Assembly: GCF_001854185.1 (NCBI RefSeq)
Contig: NZ_CP017603.1
Span: forward strand, 496,001 to 560,000
Origin: Clostridium formicaceticum
GTDB lineage: Bacteria; Bacillota; Clostridia; Peptostreptococcales; Natronincolaceae
Direction: 5' to 3'
Length of the DNA: 64,000 nucleotides
How positions within the stretch are numbered: position 1 is the stretch's first letter; each line of letters begins with the position of its first letter. The notes beneath the pieces are model-generated. The model made no database searches, was not told the DNA's origin, and saw only the letters and a program-made list of their open reading frames with translations. The position numbers were made by a program, and so were the translations under genes. Of this stretch, positions 36,042 through 44,674 are shown one piece after another.

Positions 36042-37517
36042 TTACCTATAGTACAGCTTTGTTATAGCATAAATTTTTTTGCTTAATTCCTCAGTTAAGT
36101 ATTCCTTTTTTACCCTCCATCGCCAATTACCTCCAACAGTGGAGGGGATATTCATTCGTCCTTCACTGCTTAAGCCTATGAAATCCTGTAATGGAGCTAC
36201 AGCTAAATTTGCAACAGAGCTCCAAGCCCCCCGTATAAAACCCCAGTGGTATCCCTCTTCTTCATCAAGTTTTAGATATTGTCTAGCAAATTTTATATTT
36301 TTTTGATTTTCACTTTGCCTCCAACCCATAACTGTATCATTATCGTGGGTTCCTGTGTAGACAACACAATTCTTTACATAGTTATGGGGAAGGTAAATGC
36401 TTTCTTCTCCAGGATCAAAGGCAAATTGTAACACCTTCATACCAGGATAACCACTTTCCTCTCTTAAGGCGATCACCTCCGATGTTAGAAAGCCTAAATC
36501 CTCTACTATCACATCCACCTTACCTAGTTTTTCTTTAATAGCTTTGAGTAGTTTCATGCCAGGCCCCTTCATCCAAGTCCCTCCTTCAGCAGTTTTCTCT
36601 CCATAGGGAACTGCCCAAAAAGATTCTAAACCCCTAAAGTGATCTAATCTTATCACATCATATAACCTTCTACTACCTGCAATTCTCTCTATCCACCAGT
36701 CAAAACCTCTTTTTTCTAAAACCTCCCATCTGTACAATGGATTTCCCCATAATTGTCCTGATTTTGAAAAAGCATCTGGAGGACATCCTGCAACTTGAAG
36801 AGGTTTTTTCTTAGCATCCAGTAAAAAAATTTCACTACTTGCCCATGTATCTACGCTATCCTCTGCGACATAAATAGGAAGATCTCCTATCATCTTGATA
36901 CCTTTGCTATTTGCATATTTTTTTAATGCTTCCCACTGATGATAAAATAAGTATTGTAGAAAAATCCAATAATCCATTTCTCCCTTTAACTTTTTTTTAT
37001 AACCAGCTATAGCACTTTCTCTTCTTAGCTTAATTCCTTCTTCCCATTGATACCATGCCTTTAGATTGAAATGAAATTTCAGCGCCATATATAAACCATA
37101 ATCTTCTAGCCATCCTTGATGTTTTTGTCTAAAATCTGCTATCTTATCTTTGTATTTTTCCTTTCCCCTAAAAAAAACCTTTCTTAAAAGTGGTAGCTTA
37201 TTTTGAAAAATCTTATCATAATCTACTTTTTCTTTATTACTTCCAAAGTCTATTCCCTCAAAATCCTGCGTTCTTAACCACCCCTCCTCCCTTAATAGGT
37301 TTAAGTCGATAAGCAGGGGATTGCCTGCAAAAGTGGAGAGAGATTGATAGGGGGAATCCCCATAACCAATGGGGGTTATGGGCAATACTTGCCAAAACTT
37401 TTGTCCTGCTGCTTCTAAGAAGTCAATAAATTCATAGGCTTCCCTTCCAAGACTTCCTATACCATAGGGGCTTGGTAAGGAAGTGATATGCATTAAAATT
37501 CCACTGCTTCTATTCAT
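36042..37517 (-). CDS. malQ: 4-alpha-glucanotransferase (amylomaltase, GH77)
   Basis: This 491-residue GH77 enzyme has SSGILMHITSLPSPYGIGSLG at the N-terminus and WQVLPITPIGYGDSPYQS. IRLDHFRGLESFWAVP contains the nucleophile Asp, VIVEDLGFLTSEV the acid/base Glu, and TGTHDNDTVMGW the third acid. It transfers maltodextrin segments between glucans and pairs with GlgP in glycogen breakdown. It lies on the glycogen-gene strand but is separated from glgB by the plus-strand germination operon, so it has its own promoter. Confidence 0.93.
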   Translation of the reverse strand: MNRSSGILMHITSLPSPYGIGSLGREAYEFIDFLEAAGQKFWQVLPITPIGYGDSPYQSLSTFAGNPLLIDLNLLREEGWLRTQDFEGIDFGSNKEKVDYDKIFQNKLPLLRKVFFRGKEKYKDKIADFRQKHQGWLEDYGLYMALKFHFNLKAWYQWEEGIKLRRESAIAGYKKKLKGEMDYWIFLQYLFYHQWEALKKYANSKGIKMIGDLPIYVAEDSVDTWASSEIFLLDAKKKPLQVAGCPPDAFSKSGQLWGNPLYRWEVLEKRGFDWWIERIAGSRRLYDVIRLDHFRGLESFWAVPYGEKTAEGGTWMKGPGMKLLKAIKEKLGKVDVIVEDLGFLTSEVIALREESGYPGMKVLQFAFDPGEESIYLPHNYVKNCVVYTGTHDNDTVMGWRQSENQKNIKFARQYLKLDEEEGYHWGFIRGAWSSVANLAVAPLQDFIGLSSEGRMNIPSTVGGNWRWRVKKEYLTEELSKKIYAITKLYYR

Positions 37518-37718
37518 CGCTTATCTTCTCTCCTTCACTAAAATTACTGGCAGGGTATTAATATTATCTTTCTTTTTACCCTAGTATCCTATTGCTATTC
37601 TATCTAGAATATAACTATTGGTGTTTTTTGCTACAAAAACTTTTTCCTTATTTTTTAAAGATTTTACAAAGCTTCTATGTTATTGTGAATATGGTCAAAA
37701 AAACAATTTTATACTTTT

Positions 37719-37748
37719 TGTAACATATTTTATTCCTTTCAGTCTATA
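37719..37748 (+). promoter_or_regulatory. Candidate ECF-type promoter
   Basis: TGTAACAT (37719-37726) lies 17 bp before GTCTATA (37742-37748), the layout of ECF sigma promoters such as TGTAAC-N-CGTA. The sigma gene starts about 50 bp on, so self-control is plausible. The rest of the 37518-37796 gap has no visible gene. Confidence 0.4.
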
Positions 37749-37796
37749 CTAAGGAATTGCTTTTGCTGGCCAGCGAAATAGAAGGGATCGATATGA

Positions 37797-38306
37797 TTGG
37801 ATAGGGACTTTACACTGCTGTATCAAAAATATAAACAGCCTATTTTTTCTTATATATACTACCTCTCAAAAAACAACACTGAGGCAGAAGAAATCTGTCA
37901 AGATGTGTTTTTAAAAGTATACTTAAATATTGATAAATTTGAAGGTCGCTCCAGCTTAAAAACTTGGATTTATCGTATCGCTAAAAATACCTTTTTAGAA
38001 TACAAAAGAAAAGCCAAAAAAGAGGTATTGGTAGAGGAAATAGCTTTATTAGAAAATCCCTTGATTGATGAGACCTCTAACCCGGAAAACTGTCTCTTAA
38101 ACAACGAGGCCCACCAACAAATAAAAGAAACTTTGATGAAAATCAGTGAAAAGCATAGAATGTTTATTGTTCTAAGGGATATTCAAAACTTATCTTACCA
38201 AGAAATTAGTGAAATTACAGACTTAAAGTTAAACACTGTCAAAGTAAATATTTATCGCGCAAGAAATGAGTTTGAAAAAATTTACAAGGGATTGGAGGGA
38301 TCATAA
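37797..38306 (+). CDS. ECF-family RNA polymerase sigma factor
   Basis: This 169-residue sigma factor has region 2 (LLYQKYKQPIFSYIYYLSKN, AEEICQDVFLKVYLNIDKF, LKTWIYRIAKNTFLEYKR) and region 4 (EKHRMFIVLRDIQNLSYQEISEITDLKLNTVKVNIYRAR). It lacks regions 1 and 3, as in ECF factors. The likely start is TTG 37797, after GAAGGGA. The stop directly abuts the ATG of a zinc-finger anti-sigma gene, a usual arrangement in which the anti-sigma factor holds it at the membrane. Confidence 0.9.
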   Translation: MDRDFTLLYQKYKQPIFSYIYYLSKNNTEAEEICQDVFLKVYLNIDKFEGRSSLKTWIYRIAKNTFLEYKRKAKKEVLVEEIALLENPLIDETSNPENCLLNNEAHQQIKETLMKISEKHRMFIVLRDIQNLSYQEISEITDLKLNTVKVNIYRARNEFEKIYKGLEGS

Positions 38307-39284
38307 ATGCCTTGCCCATGTCAGCATCAATTGCAGGATTATTTAGAAGAAAAGCTTTCTCCTGAAGAAATGCTAAAAATGGAGGAACATATCGATTCAT
38401 GTGATGATTGCCAACAAAAATTAGATACACTATTGGATACTTCTCTGCAACTCCAGCAAAAATCTATTGAAATTGATGATGAGATATTGATAGAAAGAAT
38501 CAAAGCCCACCGCAAAGGCATTCGACGAATTTTTGCTTATGGTGCTTTAGGGTTTTTACTAGGTTTGTTTTCTCTTAACTATACCTCTGACAGCTTTATC
38601 GTAACCAAAGCAATGATGGCTTTACCCTACAAGCTAGCAGAATTTATGTTAGGTATCTTTTTCTCTGGAAATAAGTTGCCTCAAGAGGATTTTATGTACA
38701 GACACCTTCAAAGGGGGATGGGGTATTTTCCTTGTCATCCTGTATTAGGCCTTATTGTAGAGCTAATAACACCAGCATTGGTAGCTATGTTTCTTGCTAT
38801 GGCGGTAGGTTACCTTACCAGCGATAAACGAGTTTTCCAACGAAAAAAAATCCTTCGATTTATTGCCTCTGGTATGGTAGTTTTTCTTCTTTGGTTTGGT
38901 TTCATTTATGGTATTTATCATAATACCTTAAATAAAATAGAGAATCTAGAGGGGATCCAAGCCGTCACGATTTATGAAAAACAAGAATATAGCACTAGCT
39001 GGCTTTTAAGAATTGATCAATACAACTTACAGAAAGAAGAATATCGAACTATTATTTCAGGTCTTTCTGAAGCTTCTTCTTTAGAAAAGTATCCTTCAAT
39101 GAATTATCAAGAGGGTTTACAACTACTGCTTCAATTTAGAGGAGGCGGTGAAGCTACTGTTCATGTAGACATGGATACTGGCATCATGTTTATGCAAAAT
39201 CGTCGCCACTATCAATTATCTAACGAAACACAGTTACAGCTTTTAGAAGTAGTTAGGAGGGAAAACAATGACGCTAAAAATTGA
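38307..39284 (+). CDS. Zinc-finger transmembrane anti-sigma factor
   Basis: This 325-residue protein starts with an anti-sigma zinc-binding domain (CQHQLQDYLEEKL, then HIDSCDDCQQKL giving His-xxx-Cys-xx-Cys). Three hydrophobic segments follow (IFAYGALGFLLGLFSL, ALVAMFLAMAVGYL, GMVVFLLWFGFIYGIY), then an external domain of about 120 residues. It should bind the sigma factor encoded directly upstream and release it on an envelope signal. ATG 38307 has GGAGGG ahead of it, inside the sigma gene. Confidence 0.85.
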   Translation: MPCPCQHQLQDYLEEKLSPEEMLKMEEHIDSCDDCQQKLDTLLDTSLQLQQKSIEIDDEILIERIKAHRKGIRRIFAYGALGFLLGLFSLNYTSDSFIVTKAMMALPYKLAEFMLGIFFSGNKLPQEDFMYRHLQRGMGYFPCHPVLGLIVELITPALVAMFLAMAVGYLTSDKRVFQRKKILRFIASGMVVFLLWFGFIYGIYHNTLNKIENLEGIQAVTIYEKQEYSTSWLLRIDQYNLQKEEYRTIISGLSEASSLEKYPSMNYQEGLQLLLQFRGGGEATVHVDMDTGIMFMQNRRHYQLSNETQLQLLEVVRRENNDAKN

Positions 39285-40344
39285 TAAAATGATCGCTGTA
39301 GGTGGAAGTGCTTTATTAGGATATTACCTAGGGTTATCTATCCTTCGTAGTCTTCTGTGGAAAGTGCTACTGTGGACCTTGCCTCCTATCAATACCCGAC
39401 ATACACCTAGGTTTTATACTGGCCTAATAGCAGCTACCATCGCTGCTTCTATTGGCTACTTACTGTATATATGGCTTGTTGATAAATGGTCTATAGGAAG
39501 ATACAAAAAACAGTATGCCTCAGGTCTTACGGCATTAATTTTGCTTCCGCTTATTACGATGGGTAGCTTCCGTATTCATACAGTAAGCATTGTAAAAAAT
39601 GCAGAGGCCTCTACCCCCACAGGCCTTCACCTTCGTTTTGAAGAACCCACAGTTGTCTTTCAAATTACTGAAACATCTGGCACTGTATTTGGCAAAAGCA
39701 TAAGACTGCAGGATCATCAAGCCTTATTAGAAACATTTGGAACAGCTCTACAGCAGCTAACACTAATAGAAGTATCCAATGATCCCCAAAATATTATCAC
39801 AAAGCCTCAAGGCACCCTATGGATAGACTATAGACCTCAGGGAAAATGGTATTCTAAAATCATAACGTGGGGGCAAGATACTTTTGAAGAATTTTCTACT
39901 AACCAAAAACGTCTTCTCTATCAAGGAAATGAACTAGAAGCAGTGCTGGAGGAATTTAATAGACAGCTAGCTACCTTGACAAATTATGTCTCAGGGAAAG
40001 TGATTCATACCAGCTTCATTGATGGGGATTTTCTTGAAACAAAAGCTATGCCTCAGGAGGATTTTGAATTTCTTCTCGCTAACCTAAGTGAAGATCATAA
40101 AACTTCCCCAGAAGGCAGTGTCGCTTCTAGATTTGAAGAAGTCCTCAACAACCGAGAAGGTATTTCTAAACAAGATAACAATTTTTATGCTTTTTCCCTT
40201 AGCAATCAGCCTGCTGATGCTAGCTTAGAAAGAGATATTCTTCTTGAAAATGTGATATTATATGATGATGAAGAAAAGGTTGCATGGTTTGAAGAAGTAT
40301 ATTATGAAGTAGACTTGTCTTCTATCCTTGTAAAAAAAGAATAG
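39268..40344 (+). CDS. Membrane protein of the ECF sigma operon, function unknown
   Basis: This 358-residue protein has three N-terminal hydrophobic segments (VGGSALLGYYLGLSILRSLLW, FYTGLIAATIAASIGYLLYIW, ALILLPLITMGSFRIH). A predicted external domain of about 250 residues, rich in Glu and beta strands, follows. It overlaps the anti-sigma gene by 17 bp, with GGAGG just before its ATG. The external region resembles the anti-sigma factor's own external part in layout, suggesting the two work together in signal sensing. This is inference from context. Confidence 0.7.
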   Translation: MTLKIDKMIAVGGSALLGYYLGLSILRSLLWKVLLWTLPPINTRHTPRFYTGLIAATIAASIGYLLYIWLVDKWSIGRYKKQYASGLTALILLPLITMGSFRIHTVSIVKNAEASTPTGLHLRFEEPTVVFQITETSGTVFGKSIRLQDHQALLETFGTALQQLTLIEVSNDPQNIITKPQGTLWIDYRPQGKWYSKIITWGQDTFEEFSTNQKRLLYQGNELEAVLEEFNRQLATLTNYVSGKVIHTSFIDGDFLETKAMPQEDFEFLLANLSEDHKTSPEGSVASRFEEVLNNREGISKQDNNFYAFSLSNQPADASLERDILLENVILYDDEEKVAWFEEVYYEVDLSSILVKKE

Positions 40345-40485
40345 CGTTTTTCATATGGCGAAGGGTCTCATCTATTACCCTTGTCTTAAAAATTCTGTCT
40401 AGTCCTTCTTAATAATCCCGCATAATAAACTAAAATCAGGATACGCTAATAATGCAAATAAAATATCTTTTTTGGAGGGATGACC

Positions 40486-40623
40486 ATGGAGATTTGGAAG
40501 GCTAATTTGATTGAATCTATAAAGAAAATTGAAAACGCAAAGGATGATGCAAGATTAAGTGAAGATAAATATAATGAACTAACAGAAGTAATTGTAAGAA
40601 TCCAAAACATTATAGAAGACTAA
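40486..40623 (+). CDS. Small charged helical protein (45 residues)
   Basis: A complete 45-residue frame, MEIWKANLIESIKKIENAK and onward to QNIIED, has GGAGGG 6 bp ahead of ATG 40486. A perfect terminator begins right after the stop. The sequence is amphipathic helix throughout with heptad-like Ile/Leu spacing. Function is unknown. The strong ribosome site and tight terminator make it a real gene rather than chance. Confidence 0.75.
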   Translation: MEIWKANLIESIKKIENAKDDARLSEDKYNELTEVIVRIQNIIED

Positions 40624-40652
40624 TAGCGGAGAAAATTTTCTCCGCTATTTTT
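40624..40652 (+). terminator. Terminator of the 45-residue gene
   Basis: A perfect 24-bp palindrome (TAGCGGAGAAAA and its complement, 40624-40647) is followed by a T-run. It begins one base past the stop codon. Confidence 0.9.
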
Positions 40653-40669
40653 ATGTACTTATTGAAACC

Positions 40670-40831
40670 TTACTGAGGCTGATACATACCGTGGCTTTGC
40701 ATATAATTGAAAATGTCTTCTCCATGCTGTTGCTTTTCTTTTTGAATATGGTCCAAGATTTGGCGTACATTGGTGTTGGTAAATTCAAAAATAGCTGTAT
40801 TATAAGTTGCTGAAACATATTTTTCTGTCAT
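40670..40831 (-). CDS. Small protein (53 residues), spore-coat-like
   Basis: A 53-residue frame starts at ATG 40831, 8 bp after AGGAGGT. It begins MTEKYVSATYNTAIFEFTN and ends HGEDIFNYMQSHGMYQPQ. The C-terminal phrase resembles the end of CotF-type coat proteins, which finish in a similar helix plus Tyr-Pro; this is a weak likeness. It converges with the 45-residue gene at 40486-40623 and shares the bidirectional hairpin between them. Confidence 0.65.
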   Translation of the reverse strand: MTEKYVSATYNTAIFEFTNTNVRQILDHIQKEKQQHGEDIFNYMQSHGMYQPQ

Positions 40832-40899
40832 TAAACTACACCTCCTAAAGACTATTGTGTTTCACTATGATGATTTTATTCAGGTAGGTGTAGAGCTTT

Positions 40900-41508
40900 T
40901 TATTGAAACCTTATAAATTCCAATGCAAAGTTTACAAAATCTTCTTGTTTTGATAAGTAACCTGGCTTGGATTTGCCCCTATGACCTTCTGTTTCCCATT
41001 TTTCTAGAATGTCAAATTTTTTAATAATTTTCTCTAATTCTTCATAGTCTAAGATTAATTTATTTTCCTGTACTGTTTCTTCTAATTTAGGATATTTTTT
41101 GATAATCCTATAAATAAGACATACTCCATGATAAATAACCTCTGTGTCAACATTTCTCTTGATAGCATCAAGAATAACAGGGATATATTCTTCTACCCTA
41201 TCTGCTTCATCTGGTAGAGCTGTTGTGGATTTAAAAATTGTTTGTACTTGAATGGGGTTTGTTATGTTTTTAACTATATCCATGATAAAGGGAAAAAACG
41301 CCTTCGATCTAATCTTTTCTATGATTTTTAAGTAAATCATTTGCTGAGAACTTCCCTTTTCTATGACTTGTTGGAGATTCTTTAAAAATTCCTCTACTGT
41401 TTTGGGCTTTCCGATCATTTGCATGTAGGTTTTTAATGTTTTTTGATCCATTGCATCTGCCTCAGTAATAACACTTTCCATTTCTTGCTCTAAAAATAAG
41501 CTTTTCAT
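40900..41508 (-). CDS. Helical protein of unknown function
   Basis: This protein of about 202 residues from ATG 41508 is almost entirely alpha-helical, with short repeated helix pairs (EEFLKNLQQVIEKG, YLKIIEKIRSKAFFPFIMDIVKNI, IPVILDAIKRNVDTEVIYHGVCLIYRII) that suggest a HEAT-like scaffold. It has no membrane segment, no cysteines in a motif and no recognised catalytic motif. An in-frame ATG at 41514 touches the GGGGGA ribosome site, so 41508 is preferred. Not recognised. Confidence 0.65.
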   Translation of the reverse strand: MKSLFLEQEMESVITEADAMDQKTLKTYMQMIGKPKTVEEFLKNLQQVIEKGSSQQMIYLKIIEKIRSKAFFPFIMDIVKNITNPIQVQTIFKSTTALPDEADRVEEYIPVILDAIKRNVDTEVIYHGVCLIYRIIKKYPKLEETVQENKLILDYEELEKIIKKFDILEKWETEGHRGKSKPGYLSKQEDFVNFALEFIRFQ

Positions 41509-41553
41509 CTTCATTCCCCCTTCGCATGAAAACTCTTTTACACTATATTTTTT

Positions 41554-41745
41554 TATAGATAACTAATTTTATACCTTAACAAAATACCCTCTTCTGCGGT
41601 TTCAGAAATGAACAATGTTAGCAATTCATTCCAATGAAAAATTGTAAAATTTGCATCCTAGCTACCCCTCAACCATGCAAATTTCTTTACGGATTTTCCA
41701 CTTACATGAATTGGACATTATAGTCATTTTCTGCAAATACATGGG
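41554..41745. mobile_element. Foldback MITE-like element, right-truncated copy
   Basis: This sequence matches 52285-52514 along most of its length, beginning TATAGATAAC and ACCTTAACAAAAT. It shares the internal complementary arms such as CATGCAAATTTC, but the matching right terminal repeat is missing. It lies between mutY and an unknown gene. Confidence 0.75.
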
Positions 41746-41752
41746 ATCTACG

Positions 41753-41783
41753 ACAATATTATATCATAAAATTATAATATTGT
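41753..41783. repeat. A/T-rich perfect hairpin downstream of mutY
   Basis: ACAATATTATA (41753-41763) and TATAATATTGT (41773-41783) are perfect complements around a 9-base loop. It sits 20 bp after the mutY stop. No T-run is present, so it may be a 3'-end stabiliser or the scar of the truncated MITE. Confidence 0.5.
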
Positions 41784-41802
41784 TATAATTTTATCAATTT
41801 AC

Positions 41803-42891
41803 TCAATTGAAACATATAATTTTTTTGAAGGCAGTTGGAAGAGGGAGTTGTTTTAATTCATCGATGGAGACCCACCTTATTTCAGGATAATCTACTGTTT
41901 TTTCCTCTACTAAATTCATTGCGTATAATTGCATTTTCCATTTGATATGGGTAAAAATATGATTCTTTTCTAAAAGATACTTAGCATCCTTTACCCTGAT
42001 ACCATAGGTTTCTTCTAATTCCAAAATAATGCTTTTTCCCCCTTGAAGATTTTTCTCCTTCTCCGCAGAAGGTAATCCCCATAAATCCCCTAGAAGTTTG
42101 CCCTTTGGTCGTTTTGTAATAAGGATCTTTTCATCTTTATATACCAGCGCCATCTCCATGATGACTTCCTTTGGTTTTAGCTTTTTTGTTTTGATAGGCA
42201 ATGTCTCCTGTACCCCCAAGGCCTTTGCTTTGCATAAGGCATAAAGAGGGCAGATTAAACATTTGGGAGAAGTAGGAGTACATATGAGGGCACCTAATTC
42301 CATCAGCCCTTGATTAAAGAAAGAAGGGTTTTTATGAGACACTGCAGCTTCTGCAATTTGTTGCATCTTTTTTTGTGTAGCGTTTAGAGTAATATCTTCT
42401 TTTATATGAAATACTCTTGAAAAAACTCTCATAACATTTCCATCTACAGCCGGTATCGGCTGATGAAAAGCAATGCTAGCTATGGCTCCAGCAGTATAGG
42501 GACCTATTCCCGGCAGCTTAAGGATTTCCGTATAATCCTTTGGCATTTCCCCCTGATATTTTTCAACAATGATTTTAGCAGTTTGGTGAATATGCTTTGC
42601 TCTACTATAATAGCCTAAGCCTTCCCATGCCTTCAGCACCCGCTCCTCATCAGCGTCCGCCAATTTTTTTACCGTGGGAAATTCAGCTATGAATCTCTTA
42701 TAATAATCAATAACAGTGTCTACTCTTGTTTGTTGCAGCATAATTTCAGAAATCCATATGTGATAAGGGTTTGTTGTTTCCCTCCAAGGAAGTTTCCGAT
42801 GGTTTTTTTCATACCAGATAATAAGTTTACCTTGCACCTCTAAGTTTTTCTCTGTATCTAAAGCTTCGTTAATATTTTTTGGCTTCTTCAT
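41803..42891 (-). CDS. mutY: A/G-specific adenine glycosylase
   Basis: This 362-residue base-excision-repair enzyme removes adenine paired with 8-oxoguanine. It has the catalytic Glu49 in SEIMLQQTRVDTV, the helix-hairpin-helix LPGIGPYTAGAIASIAF, the Asp in PAVDGNVMRV and the four-cysteine Fe-S loop CTPTSPKCLICPLYALC. A C-terminal MutT-like domain (about 235-360) recognises the opposite 8-oxoG. It is upstream of no repair gene but follows ung, which lies about 210 bp away on the same strand. Confidence 0.94.
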   Translation of the reverse strand: MKKPKNINEALDTEKNLEVQGKLIIWYEKNHRKLPWRETTNPYHIWISEIMLQQTRVDTVIDYYKRFIAEFPTVKKLADADEERVLKAWEGLGYYSRAKHIHQTAKIIVEKYQGEMPKDYTEILKLPGIGPYTAGAIASIAFHQPIPAVDGNVMRVFSRVFHIKEDITLNATQKKMQQIAEAAVSHKNPSFFNQGLMELGALICTPTSPKCLICPLYALCKAKALGVQETLPIKTKKLKPKEVIMEMALVYKDEKILITKRPKGKLLGDLWGLPSAEKEKNLQGGKSIILELEETYGIRVKDAKYLLEKNHIFTHIKWKMQLYAMNLVEEKTVDYPEIRWVSIDELKQLPLPTAFKKIICFN

Positions 42892-43035
42892 TGGCTTCTC
42901 CTTTTGTCCTTCGGTGTATTGCTAAGACGTCCAATTCTAGGTGAACAAACTAAGTTACTACCACCAAATCAAAAATTTGGCTTGCCTACTTATTCAAGTG
43001 GGAGATCGAGCACTACATCCTCCAAGTAAATTCCA

Positions 43036-43075
43036 CTACAATTCGAGGGAAGTAAAAATTCCCCCTGAATTGTAG
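43036..43075. repeat. Inverted repeat between ung and mutY
   Basis: CTACAATTC (43036-43044) and GAATTGTAG (43067-43075) are perfect complements, with GAGGG/CCCCCT inside (one bulge). The following GTCTCATCTTAT resembles the flank of repeat R2 at 58744-58760 read on the other strand. A smaller CCAAAT/ATTTGG pair lies upstream in the same gap. Confidence 0.5.
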
Positions 43076-43105
43076 TCTCATCTTATGCCTAAGCTTTGTT
43101 TTGTA

Positions 43106-43780
43106 TTATAAATTGGGAATTTGCCAGTTGATTTCCTCACTACCTGTTTTTCTTAAAAAATTGTTAGTTTTTGAAAAAGGCTTACTTCCAAAGAACCCCC
43201 TGTTGGCGGAAAAAGGACTAGGATGAGGTGCCTTGATGATATAGTGGTTTGAAGAGGTAATAAGCCCCTCCTTTTCCTGTGCATTTTTCCCCCATAAAAT
43301 AAATATTATAGGTTTTTCTCTCTCATTCAACAAGCCAATCACCCTATCAGTAAAGATTTCCCAACCTAGTCCTTTATGAGAATTCGGTTCCCCTTTCCTC
43401 ACTGTAAGAACAGCATTTAACATCAACACCCCTTGTTTTGCCCATTCTATCAGATAACCGTTGTTAGGTATAAAGCAGCCTAAGTCTTCCTGTAACTCTT
43501 TGAATATATTCTGCAAAGAGGGGGGCAACTTCACCCCCGGCTTTACAGAAAAACTCAGTCCATGGGCTTGTCCTGGGCCATGGTAAGGATCTTGTCCTAG
43601 GATGACCACCTTTACATCATTATAGGGGGTTAAATGCAAGGCGTTATAGATATCGTATTTATCAGGATAAATAACTTTTGTGCGGTATTCTTCTATTAAT
43701 AACTCCCTTAATTTTAAGTAATAAGGCTTTTGAAATTCCTCCTCCAACAAAGGCCCCCAATCATTTTTTAATATGGTCAT
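43106..43780 (-). CDS. ung: Uracil-DNA glycosylase, family 1
   Basis: This 224-residue enzyme removes uracil from DNA. It has the water-activating loop [18 protein letters not shown] (catalytic Asp64), the minor-groove loop [15 protein letters not shown] with the conserved His, and the motif [16 protein letters not shown]. Length is typical for bacterial Ung. AGGAGGGATTCCAT leads into ATG 43780. Confidence 0.95.
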   Translation of the reverse strand: MTILKNDWGPLLEEEFQKPYYLKLRELLIEEYRTKVIYPDKYDIYNALHLTPYNDVKVVILGQDPYHGPGQAHGLSFSVKPGVKLPPSLQNIFKELQEDLGCFIPNNGYLIEWAKQGVLMLNAVLTVRKGEPNSHKGLGWEIFTDRVIGLLNEREKPIIFILWGKNAQEKEGLITSSNHYIIKAPHPSPFSANRGFFGSKPFSKTNNFLRKTGSEEINWQIPNL

Positions 43781-44104
43781 ATGGAATCCCTCCTATTTAT
43801 CTTGTTTCACTTTTAGCTTGTAGTAACTCCACCTCTAAATTTCAGGATAGATGGAACCTTCACTAGCACTTACTATTATTATAACAATAATTAGTATAAT
43901 ACAAAACTTCTCACCCTTATCTTTCATGCTTTAGTTAGTTTAGCACTTTATTCCCTGTATTATTATAATTTGATAAATGGAAGTAGGGAGAAGTTGAAAA
44001 AACAACTTCTCCCTACTTGATTTTATTATTGATAATATACCTTTTTAGCATCTTTTATTAAATACTGTTATTTTCTGACTTCATTGCTTTGTCTTCTAGG
44101 ATAC
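43781..44104. other. Intergenic stretch between ung and thpR
   Basis: No gene was found. The part next to ung has A/T-rich sequence that could hold its promoter, including TATAAT on the minus strand within 43870-43900. The part next to thpR holds the hairpin at 43981-44018. Confidence 0.6.
43981..44018. terminator. Strong hairpin downstream of thpR
   Basis: AAGTAGGGAGAAGTTG and CAACTTCTCCCTACTT are perfect 16-bp arms around an A6 loop. On the minus strand the loop is T6, but the T-run after it is weak. It is probably the terminator of the thpR group. Confidence 0.6.
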
Positions 44105-44653
44105 TTAGGTTTTATATAAATTCACTCTAAACATATCTATGTAAGTCAATTTCCCGTTTATATGTCTGCTCTCGAATAAAGTAACATCCTCAACAGTAAA
44201 TTCTCCTATTTTCTTAGCATGAAAATCACCTAAATTAACAGCCTCCAGCTTAGGGCGAGAAGCCAAAGTAATATGGGGTTTGAAGGGTCTCTCTTCTAAA
44301 CGATAGCCACTTTTTATTAACTCAGCATGCAGCTCATTCCTTAAATGATGTAATTGGGTTAAGTTCTCCCCTAGGGCTGACCACAAAATATTAGGTTTTT
44401 TAAATGAAGGAAAAGCGCCTAATCCCTTTACACTTAGCTTAAAAGGTTTGTGATTGCTTGCTACTTTGATCAGGCTATTGGTTAAGACAGGAATGGCATC
44501 AGTTTCTAGTTCTCCTAAAAATTCTAAGGTTATATGAAGATTTGCCACAGACTTCCACGATCCCTTAATACCATATCCTCTTAACTCAGATTGAAGTTGA
44601 AAGAGATTTTGCTTCATCTTATCAGGTAAATCGATACCTATGAATAACCGCAT
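44105..44653 (-). CDS. thpR: RNA 2',3'-cyclic phosphodiesterase (ThpR/LigT)
   Basis: This 182-residue 2H phosphoesterase has the two catalytic His-x-Thr-Leu motifs, HITLEFLGEL (about residue 45) and HITLASRP (about residue 125), and starts RLFIGIDLPDKMK as usual for the family. It opens 2',3'-cyclic phosphate on RNA ends. AAGGAGAAGG precedes ATG 44653; it lies 21 bp after an acetyltransferase gene and may be cotranscribed. Confidence 0.9.
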   Translation of the reverse strand: MRLFIGIDLPDKMKQNLFQLQSELRGYGIKGSWKSVANLHITLEFLGELETDAIPVLTNSLIKVASNHKPFKLSVKGLGAFPSFKKPNILWSALGENLTQLHHLRNELHAELIKSGYRLEERPFKPHITLASRPKLEAVNLGDFHAKKIGEFTVEDVTLFESRHINGKLTYIDMFRVNLYKT

Positions 44654-44674
44654 AAACCTTCTCCTTTAGTTTCA

